DNA of 64,000 bases. Origin: an uncultured Collinsella sp. (GTDB taxonomy: Bacteria > Actinomycetota > Coriobacteriia > Coriobacteriales > Coriobacteriaceae). Of this stretch, positions 43,109 to 51,620 are shown one piece after another. The stretch spans positions 25,771-89,770 of the forward strand of contig CAKUGH010000001.1 of assembly GCA_934654605.1 (NCBI GenBank), given 5' to 3'. Both the position numbers and the translations under genes were made by a program. Below the pieces are notes generated by a model that did no database searches, was not told where the DNA came from, and was given only the letters and a program-made list of their open reading frames with translations. Numbering within the stretch: position 1 is the first letter of the stretch; each line of letters begins with the position of its first letter.

Positions 43109-44620
43109 CTACGCGACGGTGATGGCGACCTGGGAGTAGCGGGTGCAGGGGCGCTCGGCGCGCGTCTGTACGGTGAGGGTGAGCACGAAGCGGTCGCCGG
43201 GTCGTGCGTCGGCGGGCACGATGAAAGCGGTGTCCACCGTCCATTCCTGCCACAGTGACAGATCCTGGGCGCCCACATAGCCCGACGGGTCCACGGCGAC
43301 ATCCCAGTGCGCGTCGAAGCCCCTGTCATCGGGGTCGACGATGGTCGCCGCAAGGTCAATGCGCTCACCGGCTGCGGCGCTCATGTCGCCCGTGACCTCG
43401 GCAACAAACGCCGGATGCGAGCAGGCCGCGGGCTCGTGAGCGCACCACTGCGCACGAGCGGCGAAGTCTTCCTGGTAGGCGCGCAGATAGGGATTAGGAT
43501 TGCCATCGACGGGCGTGCCTATGGCCGCAAAGCCGGCAGGTGCGTCCGAATCGGGATACCCGTCGAGGAACATACGACCGAGCAGCGTGTCAAAGCCACG
43601 GTCGTCAGCCCCGCGCAGGCCAAACGGCAGCAGCGGAATATAGGTCATCGAGTCGCCCTCGGCCATAAAGTCGCCGCGCTCAAACTGCAAGGCCGGCATA
43701 CCCTCTAAGCCCCAGTCCAAGCGGGCATGCTTGCCAAACTGGAATCGCTCGGGCTCGTTTTCGTACACCTTGCCATCGCCATAGAGCATATAGCGCGCCA
43801 TGAGGGGACCGTTGCCCTGCGTGAGATTCTGTTCGGGCCAGGGCGCCTGGAACAACGGCAACGTATCGGGCTGAGCCATCTTGGCGTCAACGTAGCCGCC
43901 ATACATATAGGGAACGCACCAAAAGATGAGCTCGGGAAAAAGCTCGCGCCCATGGTCGAGCCAAGAATTGTCCTGCCCCACGCCATCGGCAACGCCCATC
44001 ACACGCACCTTCTGATAGACACGCTGCTGCACAGAAGGCCACTCAGGCGTATCGCGATATCGCTCAGCAATACTCATCAGGGCGCGAACGATAGTATTCA
44101 TGCCGCCCCAACTGAGCAGCCAAAGCGTACGCGGGTCATCATCCAAAATCGCCTGCGCAATCACGCGCGACCCCTCAGTCTCCTCGCGCACATCGCCCTC
44201 AAAGGCAACATTGCCCACAAACGTACGCTCAATCATCTGAGCAGGCGTGGGAAACGGCGGCTCACCGGCAGCGGCGGCATTCGCCTGCAGCTGAGGCCAA
44301 GCCTGGGCATACTCATTGCTCCAGAGACTCTCAATCCAATGCTCAGGAAACGGTCGATACTCACGAAGCTCCCCAGCCAGCGGATCAGGCTCATGGGGCA
44401 CAACATCCCACTCATAAGAGCGACGCCCTTTAGTCCGCCAATGCGGATTCACCTCACCAAGCGTATGGACGCCATCCCCAAGAAAGTGATACTGCGAAGC
44501 CGTATACACCACAGCCTGCACGTCAAGCACATTAAGATACAGAGCCAAATGAACGAGCGAGTTCATATCATCGACTTCCATATCAGTAGTAACAATCACC
44601 CGAGTCAACTTTTGGGACAT
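43109..44620 (-). CDS. DUF1593 (nucleoside hydrolase-like) protein
   Basis: A 503-aa protein of the DUF1593 family, which has a nucleoside-hydrolase-like fold. The N-terminus RVIVTTDMEVDDMNSLVHLA carries the metal-binding Asp pattern (TDMEVDD in place of TDPGIDD), and LWLLSWGGMNTIVRALMSIA corresponds to the core substrate region. The C-terminal ~120 residues are a beta-rich accessory domain (IDLAATIVDPDDRGFDAHWD). ATG 44620 is chosen because GGAG lies 8 bp upstream. Some members have been linked to glycan degradation. It lies next to an esterase and a PTS, suggesting release of sugars from plant-type glycosides. No signal peptide, so probably cytoplasmic. Confidence 0.82.
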   Translation of the reverse strand: MSQKLTRVIVTTDMEVDDMNSLVHLALYLNVLDVQAVVYTASQYHFLGDGVHTLGEVNPHWRTKGRRSYEWDVVPHEPDPLAGELREYRPFPEHWIESLWSNEYAQAWPQLQANAAAAGEPPFPTPAQMIERTFVGNVAFEGDVREETEGSRVIAQAILDDDPRTLWLLSWGGMNTIVRALMSIAERYRDTPEWPSVQQRVYQKVRVMGVADGVGQDNSWLDHGRELFPELIFWCVPYMYGGYVDAKMAQPDTLPLFQAPWPEQNLTQGNGPLMARYMLYGDGKVYENEPERFQFGKHARLDWGLEGMPALQFERGDFMAEGDSMTYIPLLPFGLRGADDRGFDTLLGRMFLDGYPDSDAPAGFAAIGTPVDGNPNPYLRAYQEDFAARAQWCAHEPAACSHPAFVAEVTGDMSAAAGERIDLAATIVDPDDRGFDAHWDVAVDPSGYVGAQDLSLWQEWTVDTAFIVPADARPGDRFVLTLTVQTRAERPCTRYSQVAITVA

Positions 44621-44750
44621 AAAAACAGCTCCAACCAAGATCATTTCAGCCAGTTACGCGCAAGGCAAGACGGGACCCCACGCCCCCATCGCCGTCAACC
44701 CGGCGGCCCGCTAGAAGCGCTCGTCCAGCGTTTCGAACAACGTTAACTTA

Positions 44751-44875
44751 GGGGCCCTGACCTTTAGTTTTGTAAACATTCCGCAGCGCGGGTCCCGCTT
44801 ATCCGTTGCTCCGAAGGAGCAGGATAAGCGGGACTCATGCGCGAGGACGTTTACAAAACTAAAGGTCAGGGCCCC
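44751..44875. repeat. 125-bp nested inverted repeat (GGGGCCCTGACCTTTAG element)
   Basis: Outer arms 44751-44777 and 44849-44875 are perfect 27-bp inverted copies. Inside, 44792-44804 and 44822-44834 pair perfectly (13 bp), and TGCTCC/GGAGCA (44807-44821) closes the tip with loop GAA. Two 14-base unpaired stretches separate the outer and inner stems. It fills the gap between the esterase and DUF1593 genes, both on the minus strand. Arms end in GTAAAC/GTTTAC. Confidence 0.85.
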
Positions 44876-44885
44876 GATGGGATGG

Positions 44886-46223
44886 TTACCTCGAAACTCT
44901 GGCCGACCACTCCCAGCAGCCCACCGGCTCGCCGTCGATGAGTACGTTGCCCCCGTCGATGTCTTGATAACACATGTCGTTGAACTGGTGGATCCACACG
45001 CCATGGTTGAACGTCTTCTTGGCCGAGCCGTCGGCCTCGCGGTAGCGTCCGGTCAGGTCCTCGACATGGCTAAAGTACGTGAGATGCACGTTGGCGCCAG
45101 CATCGCGCAGGCGCGCTGTGAGCGGCAGTGCGGTTTCCTGCGGAATCACGAGCTCGTCGCCCTTGGAGTGCGTAAACCACAGCGGCGTCTTGGCCAGGGC
45201 GGCGACGTCCTCGTCCGTGGCGTTGTACCACGGCGCGCAGCAGGGAAGGCCCGCGGCGAAGAAATCGGGGTAGTCGGCGCACAGGCGCAGGGTCATAAAG
45301 CCGCCGTTGGAAAGGCCGGCGACCACGATGCGGTCGGTGTCGATGCGGTCGGCATGCTCGGCGACAAACTCATCGATGAGCGCCTTAATGACGGGGGAGT
45401 AGATACTCTGGTTGGAGCGGCCGAGCTGCTCGACGCCATTGTCCATCCAAAACGTGGGCGACTGCGGCACGAGCACCCAGGCAAAGCCGCCAAAGTAGCG
45501 CTGGATCTGGGCCTGGCTAATGGCCGTCACGTGGTTGCCAATGTAGGCGCGCGTGGCGCCCTCGCCCTGCGTGTTGCCCTTGCCCTCACCGGCACCGTGC
45601 AGGTACACCACGAGCGGAGCCTTCTGAGGAACGGAAACATCCTCAGGATGGAACGGGTTAAAGCAAGCCGAGTCCTCGGCCATAAAGCTGGGCTCATAGA
45701 AGCCGTACTCGAGCGCGATGCCATTGACGGGGGTCTTTTGCGTGGCGTTGCTCCAGCCCTTGAGCGCGGGGCAGATGTCGCCGCGGCAGGTGTCGAAGAC
45801 CAGGCCGCTGGTGGGATCGTCGTCGTCATTACCCGGCAGGGCCACGAGCTGAACGACGCGCAGCTGGTTATCGAGCAGGCGCGAGCCCATCACGCCGCCC
45901 TCGATGGTCTTGGTCAGGCGCTGCTCGGCAACCTCGAGCGCCACATGGGTGCCCACGGCGAGCTTGCGGCCGTTCTCATCACAGGGATACGCGGCGAGAA
46001 CATCGATATATCCCACGGACGGCGCGGCATGGTCGGCGCCACGCTCCTTGCGCAGCAGGACCTCGCCCGAACGCTCGTGGCGCTCTACATATATATGGAA
46101 GGAGTGCGTGTCGATATCGTTGGCGTGCACGGTGCACGGTAGATCGAGGACGATCTTGCTGATCCAGGGTCCAAAGTCACCCAGCGTGGTGACGGTTGCG
46201 TAGGTGCACGATTTGAGTTCCAT
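44886..46223 (-). CDS. alpha/beta hydrolase esterase with Ig-like N-terminal domain
   Basis: A 445-aa predicted esterase of the prolyl-oligopeptidase/PHB-depolymerase-like group. Residues 1-180 form a beta-rich Ig-like domain (TYATVTTLGDFGPWISKIVL). The hydrolase domain begins at KAPLVVYLHGAGEGKGNTQG; the nucleophile elbow is VAGLSNGGFMTLRL; the Asp and His candidates lie in THSKGDELVIP and TFNHGVWIHQF. ATG 46223 is preferred to an upstream frame start because it has GGGAGGCAG just before it and the extra 47 residues look non-coding. No signal peptide, so probably an intracellular deacylase of imported esterified sugars. Divergent from the PTS gene. Confidence 0.82.
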   Translation of the reverse strand: MELKSCTYATVTTLGDFGPWISKIVLDLPCTVHANDIDTHSFHIYVERHERSGEVLLRKERGADHAAPSVGYIDVLAAYPCDENGRKLAVGTHVALEVAEQRLTKTIEGGVMGSRLLDNQLRVVQLVALPGNDDDDPTSGLVFDTCRGDICPALKGWSNATQKTPVNGIALEYGFYEPSFMAEDSACFNPFHPEDVSVPQKAPLVVYLHGAGEGKGNTQGEGATRAYIGNHVTAISQAQIQRYFGGFAWVLVPQSPTFWMDNGVEQLGRSNQSIYSPVIKALIDEFVAEHADRIDTDRIVVAGLSNGGFMTLRLCADYPDFFAAGLPCCAPWYNATDEDVAALAKTPLWFTHSKGDELVIPQETALPLTARLRDAGANVHLTYFSHVEDLTGRYREADGSAKKTFNHGVWIHQFNDMCYQDIDGGNVLIDGEPVGCWEWSARVSR

Positions 46224-46249
46224 GGGCTGCCTCCCTTGCGCCGCGAGTA

Positions 46250-46628
46250 GTAAACAATTGCGGCAAGACAATTTAAACATGTTTAGTGTAATGCAGAAAT
46301 AGAGAACAAGCATGCAGAAATAGAGAACAAGCAGGTGAACTCGGTAAACGGTCAAATTGAACACTCAGTGAAGTACTAAACATGCGTTTACTAGTATCTA
46401 ACAGGTATTTTGTTGATGAGTAAACAGGTCGCAGAGGGGCTAGAAAAAGCAAAAGCCCACGTAAACAACCGAATCGAAACAGACACCTCAATATGTAATG
46501 CCTCGTCATACAATTACGCTCACCCCCGATTTCCTACCGTTCACCGGACTACAGACGGCAAAATTGCCACAAATTAGACGTTCCGTGTAAACTAAAGCCC
46601 GTAAACGTTCAGTAAACACATTGTTTAC
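46250..46628. promoter_or_regulatory. divergent regulatory region with many GTAAAC/GTTTAC motifs
   Basis: This AT-rich 511-bp gap between the esterase and the PTS gene holds GTAAAC at 46250, 46344, 46430, 46461, 46587, 46601 and 46612 and GTTTAC at 46385 and 46623. The best candidate operators are GTAAACACATTGTTTAC (46612-46628), TAAACATGCGTTTA (46377-46390) and TAAACATGTTTA (46274-46285). They resemble the motifs at 26103-26219 next to the LacI-type regulator gene. Confidence 0.55.
46291..46332. repeat. exact 21-bp tandem duplication
   Basis: ATGCAGAAATAGAGAACAAG plus C occurs twice without a gap or mismatch (46291-46311 and 46312-46332) inside the regulatory region. It is probably a recent slippage duplication. 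Confidence 0.9.
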
Positions 46629-46734
46629 GACAGCGTATCCAAGGGTTCGGCAGCCGTAAGGGGTTATAGTCGCCGAGCCAAAGGCGTGCCTACGCCCAAA
46701 CGAGTAGGCACACGATGATATGGGGAGGGGTCCC

Positions 46735-48162
46735 ATGGCAGTAGATAACAAGCAGATTGCCACCGATGTCCTCGAGCTCGTGGGCGGTGCGGAGAACGTC
46801 ACCGTCGCCACCAACTGCATGACGCGCCTGCGTCTGACGCTCAAGGACAACAACAAGGCCGACGTGGAGAAGATCAAGAAGGTCAAGGGTGTTCTGGGTT
46901 GCCAGTTCGCCGGCAGCCAGCTCCAGGTCATCATCGGCCAGAACGTGCCCAAGGTGCTTGCCGAGTTCGTCGCCATCTCCGGCGTCAAGCAGGGTGCCGC
47001 GGTCGACGAGAACCTCGACGCTCCCAAGGAGAAGTTCGAGCTCAAGAACCTGCCCAACATCATCCTCGACTATCTGTCGGGCTCCATGACCCAGCTGATC
47101 CCGCTGCTCATGGCCGGCGGTCTGTTCCGCACCATCGCTGCGGTTCTCGGCCCCACCATGCTCGGCGTCCTTTCCGACACCGATCCGACCTACACGTTCC
47201 TCTACACCACCCTGTACGAGGCCACGTTTACCTTTATCCCCATCTACCTGGGCTATGCCGCTGCTAAGAAGCTCGGCGCCTCCCCGGTTCTGGGCATGCT
47301 CCTCGGCGGCGCCCTCATGGCCCCGTCCGTCGTGAGCGTCGCGACCCAGGAGGGCGGCGGAATCATCTCCGTCTACGGCATCCAGATCGCCGCTGCCAAC
47401 TATCAGCAGTCCGTCCTGCCGATCATCCTTTCGGTGCCTGTCCTCTACTTCGTCGAGAAGTTCTTTAAGAAGGTCATGCCCGACGTGCTGTCCACGGTCT
47501 TTACGCCGTTCTGCACCATGATCGTCACTATCCCCATCGCTTTCATCGTCCTTGCCCCGGTCGGTAACGAGATCGGCAACGTCATCGCCAACGCCCTCTT
47601 TGGCCTGGCTGACATGGGTGGCTTCGGTGTCCTGATCGTTATGGCCGTCCTCGGCGCCTTCTGGCAGCTCTTCGTGGTCTGCGGCATGCACATGCCCGTC
47701 ATCCTGCTCGCTCAGGTCCAGATCATCGCTGCTGGCTACGATCCCTTCGTCTTCGTCTCCACCAACTGCGCTATGGCCGCTGTCTGGGGCTGCGCCTTCG
47801 GTGCCTTCCTCAAGATGAAGAACCCCGACGAGAAGGGTCTCGCTCTGGGCTACGTCATCTCCGCCATCGCCGGCGGCGTCACCGAGCCCGCGCTCTTCGG
47901 TATCCTCATGCGCTTCCGTCGCACCATGCTCGGCATGTTCATCGGTGGTGCTATCGGCGCTGTGTTCTCCGGCCTCATGGGTGTTACCTACTACCTCGCC
48001 GGCGGTGCCTCCAACTTCCTGGTCTTCACCAACTACCTGCAGGGTGGCCAGATGAACACCGTCTGGGCTATCGTCGGTATGGCGATCTCGTTTGTCATCG
48101 CCGCCATCGTGGTCTTCCTGACCGGCTTCTCCAAGGAGGAGCTCGCCGAGATGGAGGCCTAA
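46735..48162 (+). CDS. PTS beta-glucoside-type transporter EIIBC
   Basis: A 475-aa sugar permease of the PTS glucose/glucoside superfamily. The IIB domain (residues 1-85) has the phosphorylated Cys in VATNCMTRLRL; the IIC domain (from about residue 105, LDYLSGSMTQLIPLLMAGGL) has about ten membrane segments and the conserved GGVTEPALFG. There is no IIA domain after residue 475, so phosphate must come from a separate IIA; the one at 55402 is a candidate. GGGGAGGGG lies before ATG 46735. It faces a GTAAAC-rich regulatory region and is followed by a terminator. Substrate: probably a beta-glucoside or related disaccharide. Confidence 0.92.
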   Translation: MAVDNKQIATDVLELVGGAENVTVATNCMTRLRLTLKDNNKADVEKIKKVKGVLGCQFAGSQLQVIIGQNVPKVLAEFVAISGVKQGAAVDENLDAPKEKFELKNLPNIILDYLSGSMTQLIPLLMAGGLFRTIAAVLGPTMLGVLSDTDPTYTFLYTTLYEATFTFIPIYLGYAAAKKLGASPVLGMLLGGALMAPSVVSVATQEGGGIISVYGIQIAAANYQQSVLPIILSVPVLYFVEKFFKKVMPDVLSTVFTPFCTMIVTIPIAFIVLAPVGNEIGNVIANALFGLADMGGFGVLIVMAVLGAFWQLFVVCGMHMPVILLAQVQIIAAGYDPFVFVSTNCAMAAVWGCAFGAFLKMKNPDEKGLALGYVISAIAGGVTEPALFGILMRFRRTMLGMFIGGAIGAVFSGLMGVTYYLAGGASNFLVFTNYLQGGQMNTVWAIVGMAISFVIAAIVVFLTGFSKEELAEMEA

Positions 48163-48202
48163 GGCCAAGCCATTCGGTCGCATACGACCTTACCTACACG
48201 AC

Positions 48203-48239
48203 AGGGCCCCGTCAGGCGCAAGCCCGGCGGGGCCCTTTT
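48203..48239 (+). terminator. rho-independent terminator
   Basis: AGGGCCCCG (48203-48211) pairs with CGGGGCCCT (48228-48236), followed by TTTT, 40 bp after the EIIBC gene. Confidence 0.9.
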
Positions 48240-48370
48240 GCAAGGTAGACTGATTGGGGCGGGTGATGCCCGCCTGCTGGGCCTTGCTAAACGTCAGGGG
48301 CTTTCGCGCGGGGTTACCGCGAAAGCCTCCGCCGTTTCGCAATTCCTTTATCGAGCGAAAGGACATGCAG

Positions 48371-49684
48371 ATGAGTTTGGGAACGCTGACCGTTAACGGT
48401 CGCAAGGATGGCTTTTTGTGCGAGGGCAAGCCGTTCTTTTGGTTTGCCGACACGTGCTGGAGCGCGTTTACGAGCATTGCCGAGGCGGATTGGGATTACT
48501 ATCTGACCCGCCGCGCCGAGCAGGGCATGAACGTGCTGCAGATCAATACGCTGCCGCAGTGGGATCGCTGCTGCCCCGATCTGGGCATTTGGCCCTATGC
48601 CAGCGAGGATGGCGTGCACTTTGATTGGTCCCGTCCCAACCAGGCATACTGGGACCGCGCTGCTGCCATGTGCCGCGCTGCCGTCGAGCACGGCATTCGT
48701 CCGGCGCTTGTGCTCATGTGGTGCAACTACGTGCCCGGTACCTGGGGTGCCAAGATTGCCGAACGCTGCGGTGCCGAGGTTATGCCGCGCGAGGAGGTCC
48801 GTGCCCACGTTGCCCGCGTCGTTGAGAACCTGGGCGAGTTCGACCCCGTCTACGTGGTGACGGGCGATACCGACTTTACGAGCGACGAGGCCATCGCCTA
48901 TTACGAGGATGCGCTCGACGAGGTTGCGAAGCGCGCGCCCGAGGCTCTGCGCACCATGCACATCAATCGCGGTAACCGCACGATTCCCGCGCAGTATCTG
49001 GACCGCCTGGACTTCTATATGTTCCAGCCCGGCCACAACTACGAGGGCCAGCCCGAGGCCTGGCAGCTGCCGCAGGACTTTATCGCCAACTATCCCAAGA
49101 AGCCGATGGTCAACTCCGAGCCCTGCTACGAGCAGATGGGCGCGTCGCGCAACGTGTACTGGCGCTTTACCGCGCAGGATTGCCGCGCGAGCGTGTGGTC
49201 GTCGATCCTTGCCGGTGCCAGCGCCGGCGTGACCTACGGCGCCCACGGCGTTTGGAACTGGCAGACCAGCAAGAGCCATGGCTCGGTGCTGGGCGAGGGA
49301 TTTGACATGCCGTTCCGCTGGCAGGAGTGCCTGCAGTTTGCGGGCGTGTGGGACTTTGCCGCCATCGAGCATGTGCTTGCCGGCCTGGGCGCCACGGCGT
49401 GCGACGACGCCCTTGCCGTGGTCCCCGCACAGGAGCTGCTCGACGACGCGCGCGAGGCCATCCGTGTGGCGCGTATTGGCGATCGCGTCGTCACCTACCT
49501 GCCGCGCACCACTGCGCTCACGTTTAAGCTCGATAGTGCGCGTGGCTGGACGGCGACGGCCCTCGACATGGAGGCCAAGCGCATCGCCAAGCTGCCCGTG
49601 CGCGATAACGGCGACGGCACCGTGCGCGTGGCTCAGCATCCCTTTGGGCACGACGCGCTGGTGATCCTGGCCCCCGGGCGCTAA
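48371..49684 (+). CDS. DUF4038 glycoside hydrolase-like protein (apiosidase-type)
   Basis: A 437-aa TIM-barrel protein of the DUF4038 family. The diagnostic N-terminus is FFWFADTCWSAFTSIAEADW with QGMNVLQINTLPQWD; VVTGDTDFTSDEAIAYYEDA, MVNSEPCYEQMG (candidate catalytic Glu) and GAHGVWNWQTSK follow. A C-terminal beta domain (DUF5060/DUF4038-associated) closes the protein. Related GH140 enzymes hydrolyse apiose-containing pectin side chains; many others are uncharacterised. There is no signal peptide, so it acts inside the cell on imported sugar. The second ATG (48371) is better spaced from AAAGGA than ATG 48365. It probably belongs to the same regulon as the PTS gene. Confidence 0.82.
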   Translation: MSLGTLTVNGRKDGFLCEGKPFFWFADTCWSAFTSIAEADWDYYLTRRAEQGMNVLQINTLPQWDRCCPDLGIWPYASEDGVHFDWSRPNQAYWDRAAAMCRAAVEHGIRPALVLMWCNYVPGTWGAKIAERCGAEVMPREEVRAHVARVVENLGEFDPVYVVTGDTDFTSDEAIAYYEDALDEVAKRAPEALRTMHINRGNRTIPAQYLDRLDFYMFQPGHNYEGQPEAWQLPQDFIANYPKKPMVNSEPCYEQMGASRNVYWRFTAQDCRASVWSSILAGASAGVTYGAHGVWNWQTSKSHGSVLGEGFDMPFRWQECLQFAGVWDFAAIEHVLAGLGATACDDALAVVPAQELLDDAREAIRVARIGDRVVTYLPRTTALTFKLDSARGWTATALDMEAKRIAKLPVRDNGDGTVRVAQHPFGHDALVILAPGR

Positions 49685-49766
49685 CGCCCGAGTTTCGATC
49701 TCGAGCTTCACCCTTCGGCCCGGGTACCTCCCCTTTCTCCGACACAACAACCCAGTCCCCTTTATA

Positions 49767-49833
49767 AGTTGCGGTGGAATAGTTCCTAAATGACAGCCCG
49801 GGCCGGTCAAACAGGAACTATTTCACCGCAACT
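49767..49833. repeat. 67-bp inverted-repeat element (AGTTGCGGTG-AATAGTTCCT)
   Basis: Arms 49767-49787 and 49813-49833 are inverted 21-bp copies with one mismatch. The 262-bp gap around it before the LuxR gene has no other feature I can support. Confidence 0.75.
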
Positions 49834-49946
49834 GCTGTCTCGGGCGGTCGAGGACAAATGCGTAACAGTTCGGGTGTCGCGTGGATAGTAGGACCCGTTC
49901 TCTATTAAAATGGTTCTCCGGACATCTAAGCGGCTGGGGGTTACCA

Positions 49947-51491
49947 ATGAGGGACCTGGGAGACACAACCGCATATTTGCGCCGGGGCATACGGGAAATT
50001 CTGTGCCTGGCGCTTTTCTTTTTCACGTTTTTGGCCGGCAAGTACTTCTTTGACCTGCGCGTGGCCGAATTTGTGCCGTCAAGCGAGGCCGTCATCTACG
50101 AGAGCATTATCCTCGGTTCGAGTGTGATCGGCTATTTCGTGCGTCCCATCCTGTACTATCGCCGGCCCCAAGCAATCGATACGATAAGCGAAATCACGGG
50201 CGTGCTGCTGGTGTCGGCATTGCTGTTGATGGTCATGGCGGTTCGGTTTGACATGATGATCCTTGGGGCTCTGGTCGCGTGCGGCGCGCTGGGTTATTGC
50301 GGATCGGTCGTTCACGCCAACTTTGCATGCCGCTTTGCGCGGACGCCCTGTTTGGCGCGCGCGGCGGCGCTTTCCTATGCCTTGGGCGTTATGGTCCAGG
50401 TGTTCAACCATGTGGTGCTGCCCGCGGGCATTCTACAGCAGTTTGTTCTAGTTGTCTGCGCTATCGTCCAAGTGGTGCTGCTTCACGGCGTTCGCCGTGC
50501 CAAACTGCGCGACGAGTCCGATCCCGAGTTCGATGCCGGTTTTGCCGAGCTGTCGGTCGACGCGCTGGAATATGGCGCCAAATGGCAAAGCGACCCCGAG
50601 GCAAAGGCGGCGTTTCGTGCCGCCGTGGTGCGCCTGACAGTGGCGACCGCCGGTCTCACCGGCGTGTTCGCCGCCCTCAACGTGGGACTCACGATTTCTC
50701 ATGCTGCCGGCGTCATCGATTTAGGCAACTGGCCGCGCCTGCTGCTGGTCGTAGGTGCTTTAGCTGCCGGCGTCCTGTACGACCTGCGCGGACGCTCGTA
50801 TATGAATATCATCATGACGTGCGCCGCCATGCTGTCCGCGCTCTCATTCTTTGCGCTTATCACCGACGATAATGGTGGCAACGTGCTCGCCGCCACGATA
50901 ATCTTCTACCTAGGCTCGGGCTTTTTTGTGGTGTTCTTTATCACGAAGTTCGCTGCGATTTCGATGTATGCGCGCTGGTCGTATCTATGGCCGTGTATGG
51001 GCCGCGTCATCAACAGCATCTGCGCGCTGTTGGTGACGGCGCCGGCGGTGGCGATTATCTTGAGCCGGAACGTGCTGGTGGCGGTGGCCGCGACGCTCGT
51101 GCTGCTTGCGGGTATTGCAATCTCGCTATTGGGGCAGTTTGGGCGACATGTCGACGAGGCGGTGCAGCAAGGCGAGCTGGCATTTGCCACCGACGATCTT
51201 GGTGTGAGCTGCGCACCCGATCAGGCGGACACGGTGCCCTTGGAAGCGCCGGAGCTTTCGTTTGACGAACGGCTTAATGGCTTTGTCGCCACCTTTGAGC
51301 TCACCAAGCGCGAGCGCGATGTGCTGGAGGCGCTGGTCGTATCGGACGACAGCGTGCAGGACGTGGCGGCATCGCTGTTCCTTTCGCGCTCCACACTCTA
51401 TCGACACATCGCCTCGATCAACAAAAAGGTCGGCACTAACTCGCGTGTGGCGCTCGTCAGTCTCTTCTGGTCCTGGGCTCCCCAAGGCTAG
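49947..51491 (+). CDS. membrane-bound LuxR-family regulator (multi-TM)
   Basis: A 514-aa protein with about 10-12 hydrophobic segments between residues 15 and 400 (from ILCLALFFFTFLAGKYFFDL, MFS-like spacing) and a C-terminal LuxR DNA-binding domain: LTKRERDVLEALVVSDDSVQ with AASLFLSRSTLYRHIASINK. Regulators of this architecture are greatly expanded in Coriobacteriia (Eggerthella, Gordonibacter, Collinsella); the membrane part presumably senses a small molecule and transcription is controlled from the membrane. ATG 49947, with GGGGG 6 bp upstream, is preferred to GTG 49881. No obvious partner gene is adjacent; the neighbours are a repeat and pyrE. Confidence 0.85.
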   Translation: MRDLGDTTAYLRRGIREILCLALFFFTFLAGKYFFDLRVAEFVPSSEAVIYESIILGSSVIGYFVRPILYYRRPQAIDTISEITGVLLVSALLLMVMAVRFDMMILGALVACGALGYCGSVVHANFACRFARTPCLARAAALSYALGVMVQVFNHVVLPAGILQQFVLVVCAIVQVVLLHGVRRAKLRDESDPEFDAGFAELSVDALEYGAKWQSDPEAKAAFRAAVVRLTVATAGLTGVFAALNVGLTISHAAGVIDLGNWPRLLLVVGALAAGVLYDLRGRSYMNIIMTCAAMLSALSFFALITDDNGGNVLAATIIFYLGSGFFVVFFITKFAAISMYARWSYLWPCMGRVINSICALLVTAPAVAIILSRNVLVAVAATLVLLAGIAISLLGQFGRHVDEAVQQGELAFATDDLGVSCAPDQADTVPLEAPELSFDERLNGFVATFELTKRERDVLEALVVSDDSVQDVAASLFLSRSTLYRHIASINKKVGTNSRVALVSLFWSWAPQG

Positions 51492-51493
51492 CC

Positions 51494-51530
51494 AACCACC
51501 ACAAAGGGGACAGGCACCTTTGTGGTGGTT
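51494..51530. repeat. ACCACCACAAAGG palindrome
   Basis: AACCACCACAAAGG (51494-51507) and its complement (51517-51530) flank a GGACAGGCA core, the same hairpin as at 32398-32438. It lies directly after the LuxR gene stop and could act as its 3' end. Confidence 0.85.
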
Positions 51531-51620
51531 TTGGGCCGCCGGCTTGGTAAAGCGTGCCGGCAGCGATGGGCTGGCTGCGCTAAACTGTGAAGCACGAACG
51601 CCTAATCGAGAGGAGCCCGC

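Noticed and set aside
46720-46734. Earlier start for the PTS EIIBC
   Set aside because: It would place the start within the purine-rich ribosome-binding site that serves ATG 46735.
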